A program made the position numbers and the translations under genes. The notes below the pieces were generated by a model. It did no database searches and was not told where the DNA came from. It saw only the letters and a program-made list of their open reading frames with translations. A stretch of 9,075 nucleotides of DNA, taken from contig JAISQQ010000003.1 in NCBI GenBank assembly GCA_031274075.1, positions 1 to 9,075 of the forward strand, in the 5' to 3' direction. Below are positions 1 to 5,553 of this stretch, piece after piece. How positions within the stretch are numbered: position 1 is the first letter of the stretch; each line of letters starts with the position of its first letter. This DNA comes from Accumulibacter sp. GTDB lineage: Bacteria; Pseudomonadota; Gammaproteobacteria; Burkholderiales; Rhodocyclaceae.

Positions 1-151
1 CGGCAGGCGGGGCGTCCGCCCGCGCCGCCGTTTCGGCGGGCTTCGCCGCCTGGCCTGCCGATCCCGAATTCCAGAGGTAGAGAAGCCCCGCGCCCTGCAG
101 GACGACGAGCGCGAAAAGAACGCCGATCAGGATTTTCCAGGTCTGGCTCAT
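1..151 (-). CDS. Membrane-anchored protein, 5' part only (pilus/secretion operon)
   Basis: This is the first 50 codons of a gene that continues past base 1. It begins with ATG at 149-151, which overlaps the stop of the preceding PilP-like gene by four bases (ATGA), and has a GGAGG ribosome site six bases upstream. The visible product has a short polar start (MSQTWK), a hydrophobic stretch at about residues 7-27 that could be a signal-anchor, and then an Ala/Pro-rich segment typical of a periplasmic linker. Translational coupling to the upstream gene places it in the same machine, probably as another inner-membrane periplasmic partner. The visible part is too short to name a family. A secretin with a long signal peptide cannot be excluded, although the Ala/Pro-rich linker fits a GspC/TonB-like anchor better. 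The reading frame is convincing; the function is open. Confidence 0.75.
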   Translation of the reverse strand, partial: MSQTWKILIGVLFALVVLQGAGLLYLWNSGSAGQAAKPAETAARADAPPA

Positions 152-939
152 GGCTGCCCTCCTTGCGCCGCGTCCATCGTGTTTTCCGCGGAGATACTCA
201 GCCGGACGCGCTTGCCTTCCGCGTCGCGGAGGGTGACCGAAGAATCGCCGATCCCCACGACCCGCGCTCCGTTTTCCAGGGTGTCGCCGACATGCACGAT
301 GCGCTCGCCGACGATGGCCCGGCGCAAATCGGAGGCGACGTAGGTCAGCGCCAGCCGGCCCGGCGGGGCCAGCGCCGCCGGCGCGGCTTCCGGTACGGCT
401 TCCTGCGTGCTTGCCGGTGAAGTTGCCGGTACGGCGGCTACGGCCGCGGCGGCGGTTGCCAGCGCGCTTGCCGGCGTGGATGTGGCGGCCGGCGCGGATC
501 GGGTGGCGGGCGTGGATCGGGTGGCGGGCGCGGATCGGGTGGCGGGCGCGGTCGCCGGCCTCGCGGCGGTCCGCCTTGCCGCCCCTTCCCGCTGGCTGAT
601 GGCCGCGCTGTAGCCCGACTCGAAGGGCCGTGACGCGTCGGTCGCTACGGCCCGGGCGGCGGACACGACGGCGGACGAATCCGCCCGTTCCGGAAACACA
701 TCGGCCAGCGGTGCGCCGCCCGCCGTCTGCCGGGGCAGGTCCAGCGCCTGGAGGCGCGCGAGCGTGGCTTTCGTCCTCGCCATCTCGTCTTCGAGTTGCG
801 CCATCCGGGTGGACGCGGGCGGCGGCGCGCCGCCCAGGGCCGATCGCGGCGCGAGCGCTTGCCGCGGCAGCCATAGCGCAATGCCCAGCAGCAGCAGGAT
901 AGCCGCCAGGAAAACCAGGCTGCCCAGATTCTTGTTCAT
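148..939 (-). CDS. PilP/GspC-like pilus assembly protein with repetitive linker
   Basis: 263 aa. Residues 8-25 form one N-terminal transmembrane segment. Residues 43-66 are a predicted coiled coil. Residues 111-193 are a low-complexity Ala/Pro/Thr/Ser linker containing PATRSA/PATRST repeats. Residues 194-252 form a compact C-terminal domain with the pattern VGERIVHVGDTLENGARVVGI and then LRDAEGKRVRLSI, the small beta domain seen in PilP of type IVb pili and the homology region of GspC, which in those families contacts the secretin. The expected place is the inner membrane with the C-terminal domain in the periplasm. The start is supported by GGAGGG five bases upstream and an ATGA overlap with the 427-aa gene; the stop likewise overlaps the next start. 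At 263 aa it is longer than plasmid-type PilP as I remember it (about 150 aa), mostly because of the linker. The family call is by pattern and gene order only. Confidence 0.7.
   Translation of the reverse strand: MNKNLGSLVFLAAILLLLGIALWLPRQALAPRSALGGAPPPASTRMAQLEDEMARTKATLARLQALDLPRQTAGGAPLADVFPERADSSAVVSAARAVATDASRPFESGYSAAISQREGAARRTAARPATAPATRSAPATRSTPATRSAPAATSTPASALATAAAAVAAVPATSPASTQEAVPEAAPAALAPPGRLALTYVASDLRRAIVGERIVHVGDTLENGARVVGIGDSSVTLRDAEGKRVRLSISAENTMDAAQGGQP
494..547. repeat. Three tandem 18-bp repeats inside the PilP-like linker
   Basis: Three units of 18 bases (494-511, 512-529, 530-547) differ by a single base: the middle unit has GT where the others have GC at its start. 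On the minus strand they encode PATRSA/PATRST in frame. Because the unit is a multiple of three, gain or loss of copies changes linker length without breaking the protein. Confidence 0.85.
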
Positions 940-2219
940 GCTTGCCCTCCTTTGCGCGTCGCGCCCGGAGTGAGGCGATAGGCAAAAAAACCGCCCGCCT
1001 GCGCCGGCCGGGAGGGAGCGACGGCTTCCGGCGTAAAGCCCAGGCGGCGCAGGGCCACGAGGAACGCGGCGAGCGCGTCGTCACGGCCGCCCCTTTGTTC
1101 GATCCGGCCTTCGACCGTAATCGCCTCGCCGTTCATGCTCACCCGCAGGATATGCACGCCGTTTGCCGTCGCCACCCCGCGCAGATCCACCAGAAAGGCG
1201 TAGGGGTCGATCCTGGCCTGGGCATTGGCCATCGCGTCGATCAGCTCGCGGGTGATCGCGAAATCCTGCCCGCGCGCTTCCGCGGGCGGCGCTTGCTCCG
1301 CCGGCGGGCGCATCGCCGCGCGCGAACGCTCCACTTCCTGGTCGAGGGAATACGCCTGATAGAACAATACGCCCGCCCACGCGGACAGCAGGACGGTGCA
1401 CACGGCCAGGCATTGACCCAGGCGCGGCAGCAGGCTTTCGGCGAGCCAGGCGATTTTCGCCGGCGCCGGACCGGCGGCCAGCTTCGCCACCTGGAAAGGC
1501 CGCGACAGGGGGCGCAGCGCGCTCGCCACGCCCCCGTTCGTCTTTTGCACGGACTCGTAGCGCATGTCCATCGCGTTGCCTGCGGACAGTTGCGCATGCA
1601 GGGCCTGTTCGAGTCCGGGCGACAGCGGTTCGCCGAAGGTATGCCATTGCAGTTTCAACTTCGCGCCGCCCGCGTTCGCCGGAACGCGGCGCGTCAGCGA
1701 GGCGGCCGTTTCCAGGAAATCGTCCTCGCGCGCGCTGAGCGTCATGATCGAGTAGTAGCCCAGGAGGCCCTGCTGGCGCGCCAGCAGCGAGATTTCCCGG
1801 TTGCAGTGAAAGACCACGGCCTGGTCGCCGCGGCCCATGAGCCGCGGCATCAAGCCCGCGTGCGCGATCAGCAGGCAGTGTTCGCGCCGGGATTCCGCCC
1901 AGGATTGCAGACGCTGCCAGTTTTCCATGGGGACGGCGGTGTAAAAGACCTGATGGCTGCTCCCTCCCCGCTCCACGGCGTGGATCAGCACCCTGGCCTC
2001 GCCGTCGATCAGGCCGTCGTCGCGCAGCCGCCGCGTGATGACCGCGTCGAGATAACGCGAATTGTCGCCGGCGACGAAAACGCCGCTCACCGATTTGCCG
2101 AAGTCGGTGAGCACCAGCGCCGGTTCTTCCAGCGCGGGGTAGTCCGGCAGCGCTTGCGGGACGCCGTTTTCGTAGCGTTCCCATTTTTCGTCGAGGTTGA
2201 AAATCACCGCCGCGGTCAT
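936..2219 (-). CDS. GspL/PilM-PilN-like (PilO2-like) inner-membrane assembly protein
   Basis: 427 aa. A roughly 260-residue hydrophilic N-terminal part (for example ALVLTDFGKSVSGVFVAGDN at 35-53) is followed by one hydrophobic segment at about 264-289. A 138-residue C-terminal part starts with a polar helix and proline-rich stretch (290-316) and ends in a likely ferredoxin-like fold (AITVEGRIEQ, then FLVALRRLGFTPEAV, then FFAYRL). Cytoplasmic platform domain, single TM and periplasmic ferredoxin-like domain is the layout of GspL, of a PilM+PilN fusion, and of PilO2 in type IVb pili. In those families the protein links the assembly ATPase to periplasmic partners. The ATG has GGGAG seven bases upstream and overlaps the previous stop (ATGA); the end overlaps the next start. 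Length is normal for GspL/PilO2. Assignment rests on architecture and neighbours; I do not recognise a close named homologue. Confidence 0.7.
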   Translation of the reverse strand: MTAAVIFNLDEKWERYENGVPQALPDYPALEEPALVLTDFGKSVSGVFVAGDNSRYLDAVITRRLRDDGLIDGEARVLIHAVERGGSSHQVFYTAVPMENWQRLQSWAESRREHCLLIAHAGLMPRLMGRGDQAVVFHCNREISLLARQQGLLGYYSIMTLSAREDDFLETAASLTRRVPANAGGAKLKLQWHTFGEPLSPGLEQALHAQLSAGNAMDMRYESVQKTNGGVASALRPLSRPFQVAKLAAGPAPAKIAWLAESLLPRLGQCLAVCTVLLSAWAGVLFYQAYSLDQEVERSRAAMRPPAEQAPPAEARGQDFAITRELIDAMANAQARIDPYAFLVDLRGVATANGVHILRVSMNGEAITVEGRIEQRGGRDDALAAFLVALRRLGFTPEAVAPSRPAQAGGFFAYRLTPGATRKGGQA

Positions 2220-2737
2220 GGCGCGCTCCCGGTGCGGAAGACCAGCGTTCCGCGCACGCCGAAGAGCAGCGGCGCGCCGGAATGCACGAAGGGATCGAAA
2301 ATTCCGGCCTCGTTGCCGCGCACCGAAATTTCGAAGTCTTCGAAATCGAAGAACCTTTCCGGCGTGCGCGCGATGGAGAGCAGGAATTCATTGGCTTCGT
2401 CGCGCAGCACCGGCTGCGAGCGGACGTCGACCAGGCGCTTCGCCCAGCCGTCGGCGGTGATGCCGCGCCGGGCGGCCTGTTGCAGCATTTGCCGGGCGCT
2501 GTCGTCGAGTGCCGAGCGGATTTCCCTTTCGGCTTGCAGCGTCCGGGCGTCGTTCAGCGCAAGACGCAGGGCGACGGCTTCCGCCCGGCTTTTTTCCAGG
2601 GACTGCCGCGCCAGGAAAAGAAAAACGGCGGCGGCGCACAACAATACCAACAGGACGAAAGTCCCGATGAACTGCCGCCGCCTTTTCACCCGCCACGCGA
2701 TCGCCGTGGCGCCGGTTCCGGTGTCGTTCGTCATCAT
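2216..2737 (-). CDS. GspM/PilO-like small bitopic membrane protein
   Basis: 173 aa from the chosen start. The cytoplasmic tail (1-22) ends in a basic cluster (VKRRR). Residues 23-43 are one transmembrane segment, 44-90 a strongly helical, charged probable coiled coil, and 100-173 a small periplasmic domain ending GVRGTLVFRTG. This is the general shape of GspM and PilO, which pair with GspL/PilN in the inner membrane, and the GspL-like gene follows directly. I chose ATG 2735-2737 because it makes the same ATGA overlap with the upstream stop as the next three junctions. An adjacent ATG (2732-2734) and one five codons upstream (2750-2752) are also possible; GGATC lies close to the two inner starts. 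No sequence motif proves the family, so the name is structural inference. Confidence 0.65.
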   Translation of the reverse strand: MMTNDTGTGATAIAWRVKRRRQFIGTFVLLVLLCAAAVFLFLARQSLEKSRAEAVALRLALNDARTLQAEREIRSALDDSARQMLQQAARRGITADGWAKRLVDVRSQPVLRDEANEFLLSIARTPERFFDFEDFEISVRGNEAGIFDPFVHSGAPLLFGVRGTLVFRTGSAP

Positions 2738-3579
2738 TGATCCATGATCCATTGCGCCGTCAGCAGGACGACGCGATCCTCGTCGCGGTTGCCGCCCAGG
2801 TCGTCCGCGGACTGCTTCGCGCCCTCATCCTGGGAGAAGGTATTGTTGGCGCTCCATTCCATCCCCGGTTGCTGGCTGGAGATTTCCTGCGCGTTGCTGC
2901 GCGCGTCCTGCTGGCGGAAGCGCCCTTCGAGCGCGTCGGCCTTGCCGTCGACGATCTGGTCCAGATAACGCGCCAGATCGGGCGTCAGCCCGCGCAGCAC
3001 CATGACGTTGCCCGCGCCGCTGATCGTGCCGGGCGGATTCCACTGGAAGCAGATTTGCAGTTCGACGGCGTTGCCGTTGCTGTCGTTGTAGCCATAGCGG
3101 TCTTCCTGCCCCTCGCCGCGTCCGTGCGGCATGCGGATGCCGATTTTCTGCATCAGTTCGCGCAGGTCCTGCCGCGCCAGGTGGGCGTCGCCCACGCCGA
3201 TGGAGTTTTGGGGATAGCCCTGCCCCTTGCAGATCTTGAGGCCGGTGTTGCCGTAGTTTTCCGGCACGCCGGCGACCGCGCCCGACAGGTTGCCGCCGGC
3301 GATCCAGGCTTCCTTTCCGTTGACCATGTAGGTCGGCGCGGTCTGGTTGTCGCCCAGCACCACGCCCGCGCGCTGGTAGTATTCGTCGTAGCCGCGCTTC
3401 CATTCCATGACGAACTTGTGGGCGATCTTCTGGTATTCGGCGTTGCGCACCACGTCCTTGCCGACGGTCAACGCGCCGATGATCAGGCCGATCACCACCA
3501 GCACCAGCGCCATTTCGATCAGGGTGAAACCGGCTTCGGCCAGCCTGGTTTCCGGTCGCTTCAATCCAGACGGACGCAT
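2734..3579 (-). CDS. Large type IV prepilin (second of a tandem pair)
   Basis: 281 aa. It has a class III prepilin signal: a 17-residue leader ending in Gly, then FTLIEMALVLVVIGLIIGAL, giving Phe at mature position 1 and the conserved Glu5. PilD-type peptidase should cut after G17 and methylate the Phe. The globular part has two cysteines (C117, C177) at positions matching the upstream paralogue, a GRGEGQEDRYGYNDSNGN segment, and LTPDLARYLDQIVDGKADALEG, resembling the 'iD-kiDdG' stretch I associate with other large prepilins. It follows the first prepilin with a 25-base gap. I start it at ATG 3577-3579, seven codons inside the longest frame, because AGGAG sits seven bases upstream; ATG 3598-3600 has no ribosome site. 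It could be a second major subunit or a minor/tip pilin. Pilin identity is firm; the role is not. Confidence 0.85.
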   Translation of the reverse strand: MRPSGLKRPETRLAEAGFTLIEMALVLVVIGLIIGALTVGKDVVRNAEYQKIAHKFVMEWKRGYDEYYQRAGVVLGDNQTAPTYMVNGKEAWIAGGNLSGAVAGVPENYGNTGLKICKGQGYPQNSIGVGDAHLARQDLRELMQKIGIRMPHGRGEGQEDRYGYNDSNGNAVELQICFQWNPPGTISGAGNVMVLRGLTPDLARYLDQIVDGKADALEGRFRQQDARSNAQEISSQQPGMEWSANNTFSQDEGAKQSADDLGGNRDEDRVVLLTAQWIMDQ

Positions 3580-3604
3580 GGTCCTTCTCCTCGATTCCAT
3601 CGGC

Positions 3605-4435
3605 TTACTGGTTCATCTTGTAGATGGCGACGACTGTTTCGATCTGGTCTTCGTCCTGGCGCTCATTCGTATCCGTACCGCCGGAGTTGGCGTTGTTCGT
3701 GTCCGTGTAAGCTTTCGCGTTGTTCGCTCCCCATTCCACGCCCGCGGCATTGCTGCTATCGTTGTTGACGTCCTGCTGCCGGAACATCCCTTCGCGCGCG
3801 TCGGGCTTGCCGTCGATCATCTGGTCGATCGAACGCGCGAGATCGGGCGTCAGGCCGCTGATGACCATCACGTTGCCGGCGCCTTCGGGCGTGGCCGGCC
3901 TGTTCCATTTGAAACAGACCTGGAGTTCCTGTGGGTTGCCGTTGCTGTCGAGATAGACGTAGCGGTCTTCGCGTCCTTCGGCGCGCCCCGGTGGCATCCG
4001 GACCCCGGCCCGCAGCATGATGTTGCGCAAGGCAAAGACCTCCCCCGCATCTGTCGTCTGCGCGTCCCTCTCCATCTTCGGGCCTTTCGCGCCCTGGCAG
4101 ATGGCGTTTGGCAAGTCCGCCGAGGTCATGTTACCGCCGGAAACGACGTCGGTAGGGCCAGGGTTGGAATTGTAATTGGCGCCATTGACCATCAGCCGTG
4201 GTTCCTGCTGGTTGTCCCCGACCGGCGAGCCGGTGCGCTGCACGAAGCTGTTGTACGCCACCGCCCACTGGTCGACGAACTTCTGCTTGATTTTCGCGTA
4301 CTCGGCGTTGCGCTGGACGTCCTTGCCGATCGACACCGCGCCGAGGATGAGACCGATGATGACCAATACGACCGCCATTTCCACCAGGGTAAACCCTTGG
4401 CAGCGATCCGCTCGTTTCTGCATATGCGCGTTCAT
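3605..4435 (-). CDS. Large type IV prepilin (first gene of the operon, likely major subunit)
   Basis: 276 aa with a 14-residue leader ending in Gly and then FTLVEMAVVLVIIGLILGAV: Phe at mature position 1, Glu5, and the usual hydrophobic N-terminal helix. Shared with the downstream prepilin are GKDVxRNAEYxKI, a QR-G---GDNQ-P--MVNG block, RMPxGRxEGxEDRY, DSNGN, the Cys pair (C113 in AICQGAK, C174 in LQVCFKW), and LTPDLAR-xDQ-xDGK-DA-EG-FRQQD. The two genes are therefore tandem duplicates that have diverged. The Cys pair may form a disulfide, and DSNGN could be a metal loop; both are inference. The start is ATG 4433-4435 with AGGAG five bases upstream; the longer frame opens with TTG and no ribosome site. 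As first gene behind a long leader it is the best candidate for the abundant subunit. Length (262 aa mature) exceeds most type IVa pilins. Confidence 0.87.
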   Translation of the reverse strand: MNAHMQKRADRCQGFTLVEMAVVLVIIGLILGAVSIGKDVQRNAEYAKIKQKFVDQWAVAYNSFVQRTGSPVGDNQQEPRLMVNGANYNSNPGPTDVVSGGNMTSADLPNAICQGAKGPKMERDAQTTDAGEVFALRNIMLRAGVRMPPGRAEGREDRYVYLDSNGNPQELQVCFKWNRPATPEGAGNVMVISGLTPDLARSIDQMIDGKPDAREGMFRQQDVNNDSSNAAGVEWGANNAKAYTDTNNANSGGTDTNERQDEDQIETVVAIYKMNQ

Positions 4436-4525
4436 GATGACTCCTGTAAACAAGGTGAACGAAAGAAAGGCCCGCCCTGCGAAAAACAAGGCGACGGCCA
4501 AAGGAGAAGCAAGGGAAGGGGATTC

Positions 4526-4559
4526 GCGCGGAGCATCATGACGATGCTCCGCGCCCTAC
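4526..4559 (-). repeat. GTAG-type REP hairpin in the pilin leader
   Basis: The arms GCGCGGAGCATC (4526-4537) and GATGCTCCGCGC (4543-4554) form a perfect 12-bp stem with a 5-base loop. On the minus strand the palindrome is preceded by GTAG (CTAC at 4556-4559), the signature tetranucleotide at the foot of bacterial REP elements moved by REP-associated transposases. It would be transcribed in the pilin leader 91-124 bases before the start codon and could act as an RNA hairpin. No T-run follows on the minus strand, so a simple terminator is unlikely. Confidence 0.65.
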
Positions 4560-4692
4560 GCCCGATGTCCGGCACAAGCGGCCCACCGGCAAGGAAACGA
4601 GGACGGCAAGCCGGAACGCGACGCGAGGCGCGCCCGCCCGGCAAAGGATGGAAAGGGGGTTGTTCCACCCCGCAACTGAACGTCATAAAAGC

Positions 4693-4707
4693 GGGGGGGG
4701 GGGGGGG
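4693..4707. repeat. Poly-G tract of 15 (poly-C in the pilin leader)
   Basis: Fifteen consecutive G on the plus strand, 15 C in the predicted pilin-operon transcript, about 260 bases upstream of the first prepilin start. Homopolymer G/C tracts of this length mutate by slipped-strand mispairing and are common phase-variation switches. The exact count may also be uncertain because of sequencing error. Confidence 0.9.
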
Positions 4708-4714
4708 AAGAAAC

Positions 4715-4746
4715 CGCGGTCCGCAAGCTGTCGGCCGCGGACCGCG
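4715..4746 (-). promoter_or_regulatory. 10-bp GC-rich hairpin in the pilin leader, possible attenuator
   Basis: CGCGGTCCGC (4715-4724) and GCGGACCGCG (4737-4746) form a perfect 10-bp stem with a 12-base loop. In the minus-strand transcript the stem is followed by GUUUCUUCC and then the C15 tract. That resembles a weak intrinsic terminator or pause site between promoter and gene, but the U stretch is short and interrupted, so termination is uncertain. Confidence 0.4.
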
Positions 4747-4781
4747 TGACGCTGGCTTGGCGCGTATGTTCAGCGAGTTGA

Positions 4782-4814
<33 letters not shown>

Positions 4815-4818
4815 AAAA

Positions 4819-4846
4819 ATTGTTGGAATTATTTTTGAGAAGTCAA
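4819..4846 (-). promoter_or_regulatory. Candidate sigma-70 promoter of the pilin operon
   Basis: On the minus strand, -35 TTGACT (4841-4846) is separated by 16 bases from -10 AACAAT (4819-4824). The surroundings are markedly A/T-rich against a GC-rich genome, including A-runs upstream that could serve as an UP element. Start of transcription is predicted near 4812, giving a leader of about 377 bases before the first prepilin. This is the best promoter-like match I found upstream of the operon; no expression data are available. Confidence 0.5.
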
Positions 4847-4849
4847 GCA

Positions 4850-4867
4850 TTTTTACATTTTTTACAT
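4850..4867. repeat. Tandem 9-bp direct repeat behind the -35 box
   Basis: TTTTTACAT occurs twice back to back (4850-4858, 4859-4867), four bases upstream of the -35 element. The position suits an UP element or an activator binding site for the pilin promoter. No known regulator motif is recognised. Confidence 0.6.
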
Positions 4868-5167
4868 TCTCTTGCTCACGCCCCAGGGCCACGCCCGCAA
4901 CGACGGGCGCAAGCTCTCGATTCGAAACGTGAACGACTGGCATCATCACGAAAACCCTGGCGTTGAACCACTATGGAAAAGCAAAACCCGACCCGGACTT
5001 ACAGTAAATGACGTGTCCGTTTTGTCGCCGTACTTTTGAACCGGCGAATCATATTTTGTGATGAATCCCGATGTCAACTGGTCAAGCGCAGGCCAATCGC
5101 AGGGCGACGCGGGGCAATTACCCTGTGCCTTCGCTTCCTAAGTTGTTGATAAAGCAGCGGATACGGC
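4868..5167. other. Gene-free stretch between pilin promoter and toxin remnant
   Basis: I see no convincing gene on either strand; the open frames here lack ribosome sites and family features. Around 4950-5170 the sequence is less GC-rich than its neighbours, with several TTTTG/TGAT-rich segments and a small palindrome TTACAGTAA near 4999. This fits acquired or decayed DNA, but nothing identifiable remains. Confidence 0.5.
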
Positions 5168-5195
5168 TTGTGATCCATACCCGGACGGATATAAT
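5168..5195 (+). promoter_or_regulatory. Strong promoter in front of the toxin remnant
   Basis: TTGTGA (5168-5173) and a perfect TATAAT (5190-5195) are separated by 16 bases. Transcription would begin near 5202, just after the ATG at 5197-5199, so that ATG would not be in this transcript unless another promoter is used; the ATG at 5222 would follow a leader of about 20 bases. Confidence 0.55.
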
Positions 5196-5196
5196 C

Positions 5197-5323
5197 ATGA
5201 CGCGAAAAAAAAATTGCTGTAATGAGAGATTCTTCGAAGAAGGATTTCAAGGAGTTTCCCATCGACGTGCGGAAAGACATGGGCGTGGCGCTGTTCATCG
5301 TCCCGACACTTGGGCGGAGTTGA
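5197..5323 (+). pseudogene. Truncated, frameshifted HigB/Gp49-family toxin gene
   Basis: From ATG 5222 the frame reads MRDSSKKDFKEFPIDVRKD and then MGVALFIV before ending at TGA 5321-5323 (33 codons). The sequence SSKKDFKEFPxxVRxDMGxAL is the N-terminal signature of phage-derived Gp49-like/HigB toxins (PF05973), mRNA interferases usually of about 100-120 aa paired with a helix-turn-helix antitoxin. Only the first third is left; the catalytic C-terminal part and any antitoxin gene are absent. An upstream ATG at 5197 would add MTRKKIAV in the family frame if the A9 run at 5205-5213 were A8, so there is also a likely +1 slip. The break coincides with the start of tRNA-Cys sequence, showing that a recombination cut the gene. 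No clear ribosome site precedes either ATG. The family call is from memory of the motif. Confidence 0.65.
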
Positions 5324-5362
5324 AATCCGTGTAGGTCGGTTCGACTCCGGCTCGCGCCTCCA
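5314..5362 (+). tRNA. 3' half of a tRNA-Cys gene (remnant, likely att site)
   Basis: The segment matches the 3' part of bacterial tRNA-Cys. The anticodon stem is GCGGA/TCCGT (5314-5318, 5326-5330), the variable part GTAG, the T-arm GTCGG-TTCGACT-CCGGC (5335-5351), the 3' acceptor strand TCGCGCC (5352-5358), the discriminator T, and an encoded CCA (5360-5362). The 7-base anticodon loop is GTTGAAA instead of TTGCAAA, so GCA is lost (it would read UGA). Upstream there is toxin coding sequence and no D-arm, so it cannot be a working tRNA. A piece running from the anticodon arm to the 3' end is what is displaced when an integrase uses a tRNA gene as its target. It is on the plus strand, with tRNA-Gly sequence seven bases further on. 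Confidence 0.8.
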
Positions 5363-5369
5363 GGGTTTC

Positions 5370-5436
5370 GCGGGAATGGCTCAGTTGGTAGAGCGCAAGC
5401 TTGATCTCGCGGGTTCGAGACTCGGCTCCCGCTCTA
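5370..5436 (+). pseudogene. tRNA-Gly pseudogene with anticodon-arm deletion
   Basis: GCGGGAA (5370-5376) and CTCCCGC (5426-5432) form the acceptor stem with one mismatch. GCTCAGTTGGTAGAGC is an intact D-arm, and GCGGG-TTCGAGA-CTCGG a nearly intact T-arm. It resembles betaproteobacterial tRNA-Gly(GCC) but is 67 rather than 76 bases long: about nine bases covering the 3' side of the anticodon stem and part of the variable loop are missing, and the 3' end reads CTA, not CCA. It should not function as a glycine tRNA. Confidence 0.75.
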
Positions 5437-5450
5437 GGATGGCCTCTACG

Positions 5451-5474
5451 GACTTCCGGCGATGTCTGGAAGTC
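5451..5474. terminator. 7-bp hairpin after the tRNA remnants
   Basis: GACTTCC (5451-5457) and GGAAGTC (5468-5474) form a perfect stem with a 10-base loop; a T-rich stretch TTTTTCTTT begins only at 5491. It could be the old terminator of the tRNA transcript, but the gap between stem and T-run makes this weak. Confidence 0.3.
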
Positions 5475-5553
5475 ATTGAAAGAACGGGGATTTTTCTTTC
5501 CGCGCCGCCGCTCCCGACGATTTGCCGTTTCGCGCCTCCGGATCACGACGAGC

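Noticed and set aside
942..2747. 601-codon open frame on the plus strand opposite the pilus genes
   Set aside because: It is a mirror of the minus-strand genes in GC-rich DNA: product rich in Arg/Ala/His/Gln, no family motif, and it crosses three well-supported genes.
4436..4501. Longer first prepilin starting 22 codons upstream
   Set aside because: The start would be TTG with no ribosome site and would add a hydrophobic stretch before the prepilin leader; ATG 4433-4435 has AGGAG at ideal spacing.
5282..5362. Full-length chimeric tRNA using GGCGTGG (5282-5288) as 5' acceptor strand
   Set aside because: All seven acceptor pairs can form (two G-T), but the 25 bases between have no D-arm, and the 5' segment is explained as toxin codons for the conserved MGVAL.
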